NCBI RefSeq assembly: GCF_001425685.1 | Contig: NZ_LMCY01000028.1 | Coordinates: 257-54,341, forward strand | DNA from: Massilia sp. Root335 | Lineage (GTDB): Bacteria > Pseudomonadota > Gammaproteobacteria > Burkholderiales > Burkholderiaceae_D | Reading direction: 5' to 3' | DNA length: 54,085 bases | Part shown: positions 32,419 to 41,220 of the stretch, piece by piece | Numbering within the stretch: position 1 is the first letter of the stretch | How the letters are laid out: every line of letters begins with the position of its first letter | The notes under the pieces: generated by a model | The model's database searches: none | Told to the model about the DNA's origin: nothing | The model's input: the letters and a program-made list of their open reading frames with translations, nothing else | Made by a program: the position numbers and the translations under genes

Positions 32419-35280
32419 ATGAAATCACTCGTCGCCGCCGCCGTGCTGGCGCTCGTGGCCGCGCACCCGGCATGGGCGCTGGGCGAGCACCCCTTCGTGA
32501 CGTTCGATGCGGGCAAGGACGCCGTCGTGCTGGCGCGCGCCGGCCAGGCCGCGCGCATCGTCGTCGACCGCAACGATTTCGCCGGCGTGCGCCGGGCGGC
32601 GGCCGATCTGCAGGGCGACATCGCGCGCGTGTCGGGCACCCGTCCCGCGCTGCTGGACGCGGGCGGCGCGGTCGCGCGCGGCAGCGACGTCGTCATCGTG
32701 GGTACGCTGGGTAAAAGCGCGCTGGTCGACCGCCTCGCGCGCGAAGGCAAGATCGATGCGAAGGGCCTGCGCGGCAAGTGGGAAGGTTATCTCGTGCAGG
32801 CCGTGCGCAACCCGCTGCCGGGCGTCGCCCGCGCCCTCGTGGTGGCAGGCAGCGACAAGCGCGGCACGATCTACGGGTTGTACACGGTGTCCGAGCAGAT
32901 CGGCGTCTCGCCGTGGAACTGGTGGGCCGACGTGCCGGCGCCGCATCACGACGTGCTGGCCGTGGCCGCCGGCACGCGCGTGGCCGACGCCCCCGTCGTG
33001 CGCTACCGCGGCATCTTCCTGAACGACGAGGCGCCGGCACTGTCCGGCTGGGCCAAGGAAAAGTTCGGCGGCTTCAATCACAAGTTCTACGGGAAGCTGT
33101 TCGAGCTGATCCTGCGCATGCGCGGGAATTACCTGTGGCCCGCGATGTGGGGCAATGCGTTCTACGACGACGATCCGGAAAACGGCCCGCTGGCCGACGA
33201 GATGGGCATCGTGATGGGCACGTCGCACCACGAACCGCTGATGCGCGCCCACGCGGAATGGGCCAAGTACGGCAAGGGACCGTGGGACTACAGCCGCAAC
33301 GAGCAGGTGCTGCGCGAATTCTGGCAGCAGGGCCTGGACCGCTCGAAGGACTTCGAGAAGGTCATCACGCTGGGCATGCGCGGCGACGGCGACGAGCCGA
33401 TGTCGGAACAGTCCAACGTCGCGCTGCTGGAAAAGATCGTGGCCGACCAGCGCGCCATGATCGCGAAGACGACGGGCAAGCCGCTGGCCCAGGTGCCGCA
33501 GGTGTGGGCGCTGTACAAGGAAGTGCAGGAGTACTACGAGAAGGGCATGCGCGTGCCGGACGACGTCACCCTGCTGTGGTGCGACGACAACTGGGGCAAT
33601 ATCCGCCGCCTGCCCACACCCGACGAGCGCAAGCGCAGCGGCGGCGCCGGCATCTATTACCACTTCGATTACGTCGGCGGCCCGCGTTCGTACAAGTGGA
33701 TCAACGTGACGCCGCTGCCCAAGGTCTGGGAACAGATGCACCTGGCCTGGCGCCTCGGCGCGGACCGCCTGTGGGTCGTGAACGTGGGCGATCTCAAGCC
33801 GATGGAGGTGCCGACGGAATTCTTCCTCACCTACGCGTGGAACCCGGCCGCGTGGCCGGCGGCGCGCCTGCCCGAGTACCTGAAGTTGTGGGCGACGCGC
33901 GAATTCGGCGCCGACGATGCCGCCGAAATCGCCGACATCGTCGCGACGTACGCCCGCTACAACGGCCGCCGCAAACCGGAGCAGCTGGAGCCGGGCACGT
34001 ACAGCGCGACGAATTACCGCGAGTCCGAGCGCATCGTCGCCGACTGGCGCGACCTGGCCGCACGCGCGGAGAAAGTGAAAGCGAAGCTGGCGCCGGCCCA
34101 GCGCGACGCCTTCTTCCAGCTCGTCGAACATCCCGTGCGCGCGGCCGGCACGCTCGGTGAACTGTACGCGACGGTGCAGGCCAACCGCATCCACGCCGCC
34201 CAGGGCCGCGCCGACACGAACGACCTCGCGGCGCGTGCCCGCGACCTGTTCGCGCGGGACGCCGCGATCTCGCGCGAGTACCACCAGATCAACGGCGGCA
34301 AGTGGAACCACATGATGGCGCAGACGCACATCGGCTACACCAGCTGGCGCGACCCCGCGACCAACATCATGCCGGACGTGCGCGAGATTGCGCTGCCCGC
34401 CGCGGCGGCACTGGGCGTGGCGGCGGAGGGCAGCGAGGCCGCGTGGCCGGCCGCCCCCGGCCTGCGCCTGCCGGCGTTCGAGCCGTTCGACAAATCGGCG
34501 CGCTACATCGAGGTGTTCGACCGCGGCGCGGCGCCGCTGGCCTGGAGCGCCCGCGCGGACCAGCCCTGGATCGTGCTGGGCGAGTCCGCCGGGACGACGG
34601 CCGGGACGCAGCGGATCCCGGTCGACGTGCGCTGGGACCAGGTGCCGGCGGGAGCAACGGCCGGCCACGTGGTCGTGAGCGGCGCGGACGGGCAGAGCGC
34701 GAGCGTCGACGTCGTGCTGCGCCATGCGGACCAGCGCGGCGCCGACGTGGCCGGTTTCGTCGAGACGGGCGGCACGGTCGCCATCGAGGCGGAGCACTAC
34801 AGCCGCGCGTTCGCGCCGAACGGCCGCGAATGGCTGCGCGTGCCGGGCCTGGGCCGCACGCTGTCCGGCATGACGACGCTTCCCGTCGATGCAGCCGCCG
34901 CGACGCTCGCCGACGGCATGCACCTGGAATACGACGTGTACCTGTTCGAAGGGGGCAAGGTGAACGTGCAGGCGACGCTGGCGCCCACGCTCAAATTCCG
35001 GCCGGGCGCGGGCTTCCGGTATGCCGTCTCGATCGATGGCGACGCGCCGCAGATCGTCGACGTGCATGCCGACGAATCGCAGCGGCACTGGGAAAGGATC
35101 GTGTCGGACGGCGTCGCCCAGTTCACGACGGCGCTCGACGTGAAGGTGCCCGGCCGCCACACGCTGAAGTTCTGGGCACTCGACCCCGGCCTCGTGCTGC
35201 AGCGGCTCGTGATCGACGCGGGCGGCCTGAAGCCGAGCTATCTCGGACCGCAGGAGAGCCCGCGCGTCGGCGCGAATTGA
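32419..35280 (+). CDS. Xylan alpha-1,2-glucuronidase, GH115
   Basis: A 953-aa exported enzyme with a signal peptide of about 21 residues (ends HPAWA-LG). GH115 segments are clear: NWWADVPAP, YRGIFLNDEAPALSGW, LRMRGNYLWPAMWGNAF, MGIVMGTSHHEPL, and a C-terminal beta domain beginning TVAIEAEHYSRAF. GH115 enzymes remove (4-O-methyl)glucuronic acid from both internal and terminal xylose units of glucuronoxylan. CAGGAGACTT precedes the ATG and the esterase gene lies just upstream, so deacetylation and deglucuronidation are coupled. The released uronic acid could enter the GudD route. Confidence 0.95.
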   Translation: MKSLVAAAVLALVAAHPAWALGEHPFVTFDAGKDAVVLARAGQAARIVVDRNDFAGVRRAAADLQGDIARVSGTRPALLDAGGAVARGSDVVIVGTLGKSALVDRLAREGKIDAKGLRGKWEGYLVQAVRNPLPGVARALVVAGSDKRGTIYGLYTVSEQIGVSPWNWWADVPAPHHDVLAVAAGTRVADAPVVRYRGIFLNDEAPALSGWAKEKFGGFNHKFYGKLFELILRMRGNYLWPAMWGNAFYDDDPENGPLADEMGIVMGTSHHEPLMRAHAEWAKYGKGPWDYSRNEQVLREFWQQGLDRSKDFEKVITLGMRGDGDEPMSEQSNVALLEKIVADQRAMIAKTTGKPLAQVPQVWALYKEVQEYYEKGMRVPDDVTLLWCDDNWGNIRRLPTPDERKRSGGAGIYYHFDYVGGPRSYKWINVTPLPKVWEQMHLAWRLGADRLWVVNVGDLKPMEVPTEFFLTYAWNPAAWPAARLPEYLKLWATREFGADDAAEIADIVATYARYNGRRKPEQLEPGTYSATNYRESERIVADWRDLAARAEKVKAKLAPAQRDAFFQLVEHPVRAAGTLGELYATVQANRIHAAQGRADTNDLAARARDLFARDAAISREYHQINGGKWNHMMAQTHIGYTSWRDPATNIMPDVREIALPAAAALGVAAEGSEAAWPAAPGLRLPAFEPFDKSARYIEVFDRGAAPLAWSARADQPWIVLGESAGTTAGTQRIPVDVRWDQVPAGATAGHVVVSGADGQSASVDVVLRHADQRGADVAGFVETGGTVAIEAEHYSRAFAPNGREWLRVPGLGRTLSGMTTLPVDAAAATLADGMHLEYDVYLFEGGKVNVQATLAPTLKFRPGAGFRYAVSIDGDAPQIVDVHADESQRHWERIVSDGVAQFTTALDVKVPGRHTLKFWALDPGLVLQRLVIDAGGLKPSYLGPQESPRVGAN

Positions 35281-35289
35281 TCCGCGCGG

Positions 35290-35691
35290 TTAATCGGAAC
35301 TCGCGATGCGCAGGCCGCCCTTGCGGTCGGGCAGCCACACTTCGCCGAGGTCGGAACTGACGTCGAAGAAGCCCAGTTCGTGCTTCGCCGCGAGGCGATG
35401 CACGGCCTCCCAGGCCGCGTCGACCCGGTCCCAGTCGACGAAGTTCATGTAGATCAGGGCGGGGGCGATCGTGTAGTCCGCTGCCCCGTCGGCGTCGGTG
35501 CCGTCGTCCGTGATCGGCGGGAATTCGGCGGCCAGGTCGGCGTAGAACGCCTGCAGGGCCGGTGTGGCGACGGCCGGGTCGTCGTAGGCGAGATCGTCGT
35601 CCCACTCCGTCTGTTCGTCATACCAGTCGAGGAAGGCGGGGCGCTTGGCCGGCGCGGCTTCCGGGGCAAATACCATCAGGTCGTAACTCAT
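35290..35691 (-). CDS. Uncharacterised small protein
   Basis: A 133-aa acidic protein beginning MSYDLMVFAPEAAPAKRPAFLDWYDEQTE. This N-terminus is widely found in proteobacterial and actinobacterial proteins of unknown role with a compact alpha/beta pattern (DYTIAPALIYMNFVDWDRVDAAW, HELGFFDVSSD). No catalytic or membrane feature is seen. It is convergent with GH115 (9 nt apart) and divergent from the S51 gene. Confidence 0.7.
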   Translation of the reverse strand: MSYDLMVFAPEAAPAKRPAFLDWYDEQTEWDDDLAYDDPAVATPALQAFYADLAAEFPPITDDGTDADGAADYTIAPALIYMNFVDWDRVDAAWEAVHRLAAKHELGFFDVSSDLGEVWLPDRKGGLRIASSD

Positions 35692-35803
35692 CGTGTGGTG
35701 CTTTCGGTGAAAAATGGGGCCAGACGTGACGATACATCGAAACGCTGGTTCCAACGGTATGAAAAAGATAATATGCTGGGCCTGCCAACCACACGGAGCC
35801 CGC

Positions 35804-37081
35804 ATGACATCCAATCTCAGAACGAAGGCAGGCCAGGTATTGCTCGCGGCTGTGCCGTTCCTCGCCATCCAGCCCGCCGTCGCCGGCTCGACCTACACCT
35901 ACAGCTATCTCGGCACGCCGTCCGCGCCCGTGAGCGCGAAGCCGACGTCGTGCTGGGGAACGGCCTGCACCCCGTCCGTCGTGCTGATGGGCGGCGGCTA
36001 TGACGTGGCCGAGGCGTTCCGCTGGATGATCGCCCGGGCGGGCATCACGCGCGCCACGGGCGGCCGGTTCGTCATCATCCGCGCGACGGGGACCGATGCG
36101 TACAATCCGTACGTCTACAGCCGGATCGGGCAGGTCGATACGACGACGCCGAGGAATTACGAAACGGTCGGCGGCATCGACCTGGGCGTGACGTCGGTCG
36201 AGACGCTCGTGATCCCCACCCGCAAGGCGGCCGCCGACCCGTTCGTGCTGGGCGTGATCGCCAGGGCCAGCGCGATCTTCATCGCCGGCGGCGACCAGGC
36301 GGATTACTACAACAACTGGCAGGGCACCGCGCTGGACACGGCACTGCAGCAGGCGGTGAACGCCGGCATTCCGGTCGGCGGCACGAGCGCCGGCAACGCG
36401 ATGCTGGGACAGTACGCGTTCGCCGCGTTGAACGGCAGCGTCACGTCGGACCAGGCGCTGGCCGATCCGTTCAACAAATACATGACGATCGATCCCCTCA
36501 ATACGTCGTCGAAGAAGTTCGTCCAGACCGGAAGCTTCCTCGCCATCCCGACGCTGGAAAAGACGATCACGGACGACCATTTCAACACGCGCGACCGCCT
36601 GGGCCGGCTGTTCGGCTTCGTCGCGCTCATCGGCAACGGTTGCCCCGGCGGGCTGGAGGCGTCCGGTTCGGTGCTGGGCATCGGCATCGACGAGGAGACG
36701 GCCGTGCTGGTGTCCGGCCCGCGCGGGAGCGCCAGGGCGCAGCTGGTCGCCAACCCGTACAACGCGGAGAACACGACCGCGCCGTACACGCCGCAGAACT
36801 CCGCCTACTTCGCCAGGATCGTCCGCGCGCCGTCGCAATGCGCCGCCAGACTGCCCTTGAACGACAACAGCGGCATCCAGGTGTACCGCCTGAGCGCCCA
36901 GCCCGCGCAGCCGTCGCCGTATCCGGCCGCGCCCCTGTACAGCTTCAAGGTGCAGGCGGCGTTCAACCTGTCCGACTGGACGCAGCAGAGCGCGCAGACC
37001 TTCGGCGACGGGTCGTCGCTGAACGGCCCGTACGTCTACGGTACGGCGAACGGCGCGGTCCTGGGCACGCAGGTTCGTTGA
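35804..37081 (+). CDS. Second exported cyanophycinase-like protein, S51 family
   Basis: A 425-aa protein with a signal peptide (about residues 1-28, ends AVAGS). The S51 elements are VVLMGGGYDVAEAF, FIAGGDQADYYN with Gln165, and VGGTSAGNAMLG with the nucleophile Ser195. It is more distant from the one at 19585 than a recent duplicate would be. GGAG precedes ATG 35804; in-frame Met codons upstream lack a ribosome binding site. Being exported, it should act on an outside polymer. Some S51-like proteins have other peptide substrates. Confidence 0.75.
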   Translation: MTSNLRTKAGQVLLAAVPFLAIQPAVAGSTYTYSYLGTPSAPVSAKPTSCWGTACTPSVVLMGGGYDVAEAFRWMIARAGITRATGGRFVIIRATGTDAYNPYVYSRIGQVDTTTPRNYETVGGIDLGVTSVETLVIPTRKAAADPFVLGVIARASAIFIAGGDQADYYNNWQGTALDTALQQAVNAGIPVGGTSAGNAMLGQYAFAALNGSVTSDQALADPFNKYMTIDPLNTSSKKFVQTGSFLAIPTLEKTITDDHFNTRDRLGRLFGFVALIGNGCPGGLEASGSVLGIGIDEETAVLVSGPRGSARAQLVANPYNAENTTAPYTPQNSAYFARIVRAPSQCAARLPLNDNSGIQVYRLSAQPAQPSPYPAAPLYSFKVQAAFNLSDWTQQSAQTFGDGSSLNGPYVYGTANGAVLGTQVR

Positions 37082-37097
37082 CGCGCGGGACCCGGGC

Positions 37098-37496
37098 ATG
37101 GCCATCGTGATCGATCCGGACGACGTCGAGTTCAGCGCGATCCGTGCCCAGGGCCCGGGCGGCCAGAACGTGAACAAGGTGTCGAACGCCGTGCAGGCGC
37201 GCTTCGACATCGGCGCGTCGTCGCTGCCTTCGTTCGTGAAAGAGCGCCTGCGCGCGCTGGCGGACGCGCGCATCACGCGCGAGGGCGTCGTCGTCATCAA
37301 GGCGCAGCGCGCGCGCAGCCTGGAGCGCAACCGCGAGGATGCGCTCGCGCGGCTGCAAGCCATGGTCGACGCGGCGGCCGAGGTGCCGACGGTGCGCAAG
37401 CCCACGCGTCCCACGCGCGGCTCGCAGCGGCGCAGGCTCGATGCCAAGTCGCGCAGCGGCCAGGTCAAGGCGCTGCGCGGCAAGGTGCGCGAGTAA
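37098..37496 (+). CDS. arfB: Alternative ribosome-rescue factor B (peptidyl-tRNA hydrolase)
   Basis: A 132-aa protein with the GGQ motif at residues 21-23 (AQGPGGQNVNKVSNAV) and a basic C-terminal tail (RPTRGSQRRRLDAKSRSGQVKALRGK) that enters the empty mRNA channel. It hydrolyses peptidyl-tRNA on stalled ribosomes. It starts 16 nt after the S51 gene and may share its transcript. Confidence 0.95.
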   Translation: MAIVIDPDDVEFSAIRAQGPGGQNVNKVSNAVQARFDIGASSLPSFVKERLRALADARITREGVVVIKAQRARSLERNREDALARLQAMVDAAAEVPTVRKPTRPTRGSQRRRLDAKSRSGQVKALRGKVRE

Positions 37497-37554
37497 CCGT
37501 TTCATTCAGCCATATCGAAATCCGCATTTGCCATACGAAGATGGCATGCCTCGA

Positions 37555-37569
37555 TGATAGCGGTTAACA
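37555..37569. promoter_or_regulatory. Weak relative of the LacI-type operator, upstream of GH12
   Basis: TGATAGCGGTTAACA resembles the sites at 44765 and 46148 but with an extra central base, so it is a poor candidate. It lies 16 nt upstream of the -35 element of the GH12 promoter. Confidence 0.2.
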
Positions 37570-37584
37570 AAACTGTTAGTTCGA

Positions 37585-37613
37585 TTGACTCCCCGTATCA
37601 GTGTCCTTACGAT
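37585..37613 (+). promoter_or_regulatory. Sigma-70 promoter of GH12
   Basis: TTGACT at 37585-37590, a 17-nt spacer and TACGAT at 37608-37613; about 95 nt of leader follow before the start codon. Upstream, TGCCAT (37529-37534) and ATGGCA (37541-37546) are an inverted repeat of unknown role. Confidence 0.6.
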
Positions 37614-37715
37614 GAAATCGATATCATAAGAATGCGGCGTCAACGCCCCCGACGCCGCCCGCGGATACCGGCACGCCCGGTCCGCCCTATGCGGGGCGAA
37701 CATCAAGGAGACTAT

Positions 37716-38441
37716 ATGAAGAAGACATTTTGCATGTCCGCAGTAGTACTTGCAGCCATCCTGGCCGCCCCGGCGCAAGCGGCAACCTGGGCGACTTCCG
37801 CGCAGTACGGGTCGACCACGATGGGCGCGTACAGCTTCAACAACGACGTGTGGGGCGCGGGGGCCGGTCCGCAGACGCTGTGGGCCAACTCGCCCACCGA
37901 CTGGGGCGTGTGGTCGAACCAGCCGAACACCGGCGGCATCAAGTCCTATCCGCATATCGGCTACTACGTCGGCAAGTCATTGAGTTCGCTGTCGCGCCTG
38001 ACGTCCGTCGTGTCGGCCACGACGCCGTCCGGCGGCGCATGGGAATCGACGTACGACATCTGGGACTCGAACCACGCCAACGAGATCATGCTGTGGCTGA
38101 ATTACACGGGCACGTCGGCCGGCTGCGGCAACGTCAAGCCGGTCTCGTACAACTGGACGGCGCAAGGTTGTGCGATCCCGGTGTACACGAACGTGAACGT
38201 CGGCGGCGCCACGTGGAACGTCTATCGCGGCAATAACGGCGGCAACATGGTGTTCTCGTTCCTGCGCACGTCGAAGACCAACAACACGACCGTCGACGTC
38301 CTGGCCATCATGCGCTATCTGCAGAACCTCGGCTGGATGGGCAACGTCACCGTCGGCGACGTCCAGTACGGCTTCGAGATCACGTCGTCGTCGAGCGGCA
38401 TGGATTACGCCGCACGGAATTTCTCCGTCACCGCCTACTGA
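37716..38441 (+). CDS. Exported endoglucanase/xyloglucanase, GH12
   Basis: A 241-aa secreted enzyme with a signal peptide (about residues 1-22, ends AQA). The GH12 catalytic pair is Glu123 (HANEIMLWLNY, nucleophile) and Glu221 (YGFEITSSSSGMDY, acid/base). GH12 enzymes cut beta-1,4-glucan or xyloglucan. AAGGAG precedes ATG 37716. With the GH74 gene it would give the cell two xyloglucan- or glucan-active enzymes. Its last 14 nt overlap the 3' end of the diguanylate cyclase gene on the other strand. Confidence 0.93.
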   Translation: MKKTFCMSAVVLAAILAAPAQAATWATSAQYGSTTMGAYSFNNDVWGAGAGPQTLWANSPTDWGVWSNQPNTGGIKSYPHIGYYVGKSLSSLSRLTSVVSATTPSGGAWESTYDIWDSNHANEIMLWLNYTGTSAGCGNVKPVSYNWTAQGCAIPVYTNVNVGGATWNVYRGNNGGNMVFSFLRTSKTNNTTVDVLAIMRYLQNLGWMGNVTVGDVQYGFEITSSSSGMDYAARNFSVTAY

Positions 38442-39618
38442 CGGATGCGGCGCGGAGCGGCGCGGCCCGGCCCGCGCCGCCGTCGCAGACGCAGCGCGCG
38501 TGCACGCGGTCGCGTCCACCGCGCTTGGCGTCGTACATCAGCTTGTCGGCCGCGGCGATGAGGTCGCGCACGACGTTGTCGCCTGCGCCGGCCGTGAGGT
38601 CGGCGCAGGCGACGCCGAAGCTGGCGGTCGTACGGACCTGCGCCGTGCCATCGTCCGTTGCGACGCTCGTGCCGGCGAAACGCGTGCGCAGGCGCTCGGC
38701 GAGGCCGATGCCGCCGTCGAGATCCGTGTCGGGCAGGATGGCGAGGAATTCCTCGCCGCCGTAGCGCACGACGCTGTCCACGCCGTCGCGCGTCATTTGC
38801 GTCAGCAGTTCGGCGAACGTGCGCAGCACGGCATCGCCGCTGGCGTGGCCGTAGGTGTCGTTGATGCGCTTGAAATTGTCGATGTCGCACATGACGACCG
38901 TCACCAGGCCGCCGCCGTGCGGCGTGCGCACCTGGCCGGGCCGCATCAGGTTGTCGTGCAGGTGGCGCCGGTTGAAGCAGCCCGTGAGGTGGTCGCGCGC
39001 GGCCGCATGCTGCAGTTGCGCGCGCGCCTGGTATTCCTCGCGCGACACCTGGTTGAAGCGCCGCGCCGCGAGCGCGCCGAAGGCGTTCGCCAGCACCAGC
39101 AGCATGATCATCGTGACGACGTCGGCCGCCGTCAGCCGCCCGTATTTCAAGGCCAGGCCCAGAAACGCGACCGTCGCGATCGAGGTCAGCGCGAGGGCGC
39201 CCGCGAAACTGTTCGGGATGTACAGGTAGATCACGATCAGCATGATCGCCAGCGACATCGCGTGCCAGTGGAATTCGCCGGGCCGCTGCACCGCGATGAA
39301 CATGAAGCACGCCAGCGCGACGGCTTCCGCGGCGGACGCCGCGCTGCGCGTCGCGGCGACGGAGAGCGGCCGGCGGTAGGCGAGCCACGCGCAGGTGCCG
39401 GCCGTCGCGGCGACGACCGCGCGCGCGGCGCACAACCGCACGAAGCCCGGACCGTAGCCCAGCGCGGTCAGGTCCGAGACGGCGAACGCCAGGTAGAATA
39501 CCGTGCAGAACACGAGCGTGAACCCGAGCAGGGCGCGGGTCTGCGGCAGTTTGTGGACGAGGAACGCGGCTTCGTTCGCGGGCAGCGCGAACTCGCCGGT
39601 GAGCGGGTGGAATCTCAT
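38428..39618 (-). CDS. Membrane-bound diguanylate cyclase
   Basis: A 396-aa protein with six predicted membrane segments in residues 30-185, then a GGDEF domain from about 205. The active-site motif is YGGEEF, a functional variant, after CDIDNFKRINDTYGH. There is no RxxD inhibitory site in the usual position (RDGVD is spaced differently), so product inhibition may be weak. It makes c-di-GMP in response to an unknown membrane signal. Confidence 0.93.
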   Translation of the reverse strand: MRFHPLTGEFALPANEAAFLVHKLPQTRALLGFTLVFCTVFYLAFAVSDLTALGYGPGFVRLCAARAVVAATAGTCAWLAYRRPLSVAATRSAASAAEAVALACFMFIAVQRPGEFHWHAMSLAIMLIVIYLYIPNSFAGALALTSIATVAFLGLALKYGRLTAADVVTMIMLLVLANAFGALAARRFNQVSREEYQARAQLQHAAARDHLTGCFNRRHLHDNLMRPGQVRTPHGGGLVTVVMCDIDNFKRINDTYGHASGDAVLRTFAELLTQMTRDGVDSVVRYGGEEFLAILPDTDLDGGIGLAERLRTRFAGTSVATDDGTAQVRTTASFGVACADLTAGAGDNVVRDLIAAADKLMYDAKRGGRDRVHARCVCDGGAGRAAPLRAASVSRR

Positions 39619-39752
39619 GAGTCGACGGACGGAACGGTGATGGCCGGGTGATCTTATCAGGGGACGGTGTCCCGCGCAGCCATCATGTTCTAATTTTTAT
39701 ACCGTCGCTATTCTCCCACGCTCATGCGGCGCGGATATCCACCCTTTGTCAC

Positions 39753-41114
39753 TCAAGCCGTGATGCCCAGCAGCGTCGACCCGTGCGGCGGCAAGGTCGC
39801 GCGGATCGCGCCCTTGACCTTGCCCATGTCGCGCCGCGCCCACAGATCGCGCACGCCCACGGTGCGGTCGCCCAGGTCGAGGCGCGACAGGTCGAACACG
39901 ATGTCGGCCGGCGCATCGGCCGTGTTGAACAGCGCCAGGTACTGCAGGCCGCGCTTGTCCACGGGCCGCGCGCTCCAGATGCGCGTGCCGGCATCCGCGC
40001 GGTGCGGACGGTTCTCGCGGCTGCGCTGGTTCACGGCCAGCACCTCCGGGTTCGTCAGCAGCGCGAGCGTCTTCGCGTCCAGGTGGCGCAGGTCGCCGCC
40101 CATGATCAGCGGCGAGCGGGCGATGCTCCACAGGGTCATCAGGGTCTGCTGCTCGTCGGGCGTGAACTTGGTGTCGCGCGCGCCGAGCGCGAGACGGCCG
40201 AGCGGCAGCATGTCGGCGTCGGGCCACGCGTTCTCGCGCATGGTCGGGTTCCAGTTTTCCAGGCGCTGGAACTGTTCGGCGAGCAGGCGCCACTCGTCCC
40301 AGAAGTCGTCCGAGATGCGCCACATCTGCGCGTAGTGCGGCACGTGGCTGGCCCAGCGCAGGTCGGTCTCGCCCGGCGACAGCGACAGGACGATCGGGCG
40401 GCCGCTGGCCACGATGGCCTTGTGCGCGCCCTCGATCTCGCGCCAGTTCTTTTCGTACGGGCGCGACATGTCGTCCATCTTGACGAAGTCGACGCCCCAC
40501 GCCGCGAACTGCTTGAACACCGAGTCGTAATAGGCCTGCGCGCCCGGCTTCGTCATGTCGACGCCGTACATGTCGCCGTTCCACGCGCAGATCGATTCGG
40601 TGTCGGCGATGTCGCGCGCGTGCAGGTTCGTGCCGAGGATCGGCGTGTTCAGGCGCACGGCCTGGCGCGGGATGCCGCGCATGACGTGGATGCCGAACTT
40701 CATGCCGCGCGCGTGGATCTGGTCGGCGAGCTTCCTGAAGCCCGCACCGTCGCGGGCGGACGGGAACCGGTTCGGCGCGGGCAGCAGCCGGCCGTACTGG
40801 TCCATCGTCAGCTCGGCATCCTTGCGGTATTCATAGCTGGTCGCGTTCGGCTCGTACCACTGGATGTCCACGGTGAGCACGTTGTACCCGAACGGCAGCA
40901 GCTTGGCGGCCATGATGTCCGCGGTTTCCAGCGTCTGCGCTTCGGTGATCGTCGTGGCGAACGAGTTCCAGCTGTTCCAGCCCATGGGCGGCGTGGGCGC
41001 GAGACCCGCGCCGGATGGCGCGGTCCTGGACGCGGCGGCGCCGATGGAGGGCAGGCTCGCGACGGCGGCGGTGGCGAGGGAAGCGGAGAGCAGGCGGCGG
41101 CGGTTGGAATCCAT
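39753..41114 (-). CDS. Tat-exported alpha-galactosidase, GH27
   Basis: A 453-aa enzyme removing alpha-1,6-linked galactose from hemicellulose. A twin-arginine signal leads (SNRRRLLSASLATAAVA). The GH27 barrel shows PTPPMGWNSWNSF, the nucleophile Asp214 in DFVKMDDMS, and Asp270 in MWRISDDFWDEW. SPLIMGGDLRHLD is another family signature. The ATG at 41114 follows a weak ribosome binding site. It follows GH10 by 106 nt and has its own probable promoter in that gap, so it may be partly independent of the GH67-GH10 unit. Confidence 0.92.
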   Translation of the reverse strand: MDSNRRRLLSASLATAAVASLPSIGAAASRTAPSGAGLAPTPPMGWNSWNSFATTITEAQTLETADIMAAKLLPFGYNVLTVDIQWYEPNATSYEYRKDAELTMDQYGRLLPAPNRFPSARDGAGFRKLADQIHARGMKFGIHVMRGIPRQAVRLNTPILGTNLHARDIADTESICAWNGDMYGVDMTKPGAQAYYDSVFKQFAAWGVDFVKMDDMSRPYEKNWREIEGAHKAIVASGRPIVLSLSPGETDLRWASHVPHYAQMWRISDDFWDEWRLLAEQFQRLENWNPTMRENAWPDADMLPLGRLALGARDTKFTPDEQQTLMTLWSIARSPLIMGGDLRHLDAKTLALLTNPEVLAVNQRSRENRPHRADAGTRIWSARPVDKRGLQYLALFNTADAPADIVFDLSRLDLGDRTVGVRDLWARRDMGKVKGAIRATLPPHGSTLLGITA

Positions 41115-41146
41115 TGGCAGGTCAGGTGGTTGAAAGGGTTCGCGCG

Positions 41147-41176
41147 AGTATAGGGACGGATCGGCCGGCGCACCAA
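41147..41176 (-). promoter_or_regulatory. Probable own promoter of GH27
   Basis: On the minus strand TTGGTG (41171-41176), an 18-nt spacer and TATACT (41147-41152) lie 33 nt before the GH27 start. The -35 sits in the loop of an imperfect long hairpin whose arms (GGATCGG and CCGATCC) flank it. Confidence 0.5.
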
Positions 41177-41220
41177 TCACTTGTTTGTGCCGACCGATCC
41201 CAAAACCGATATCGCGCCGC

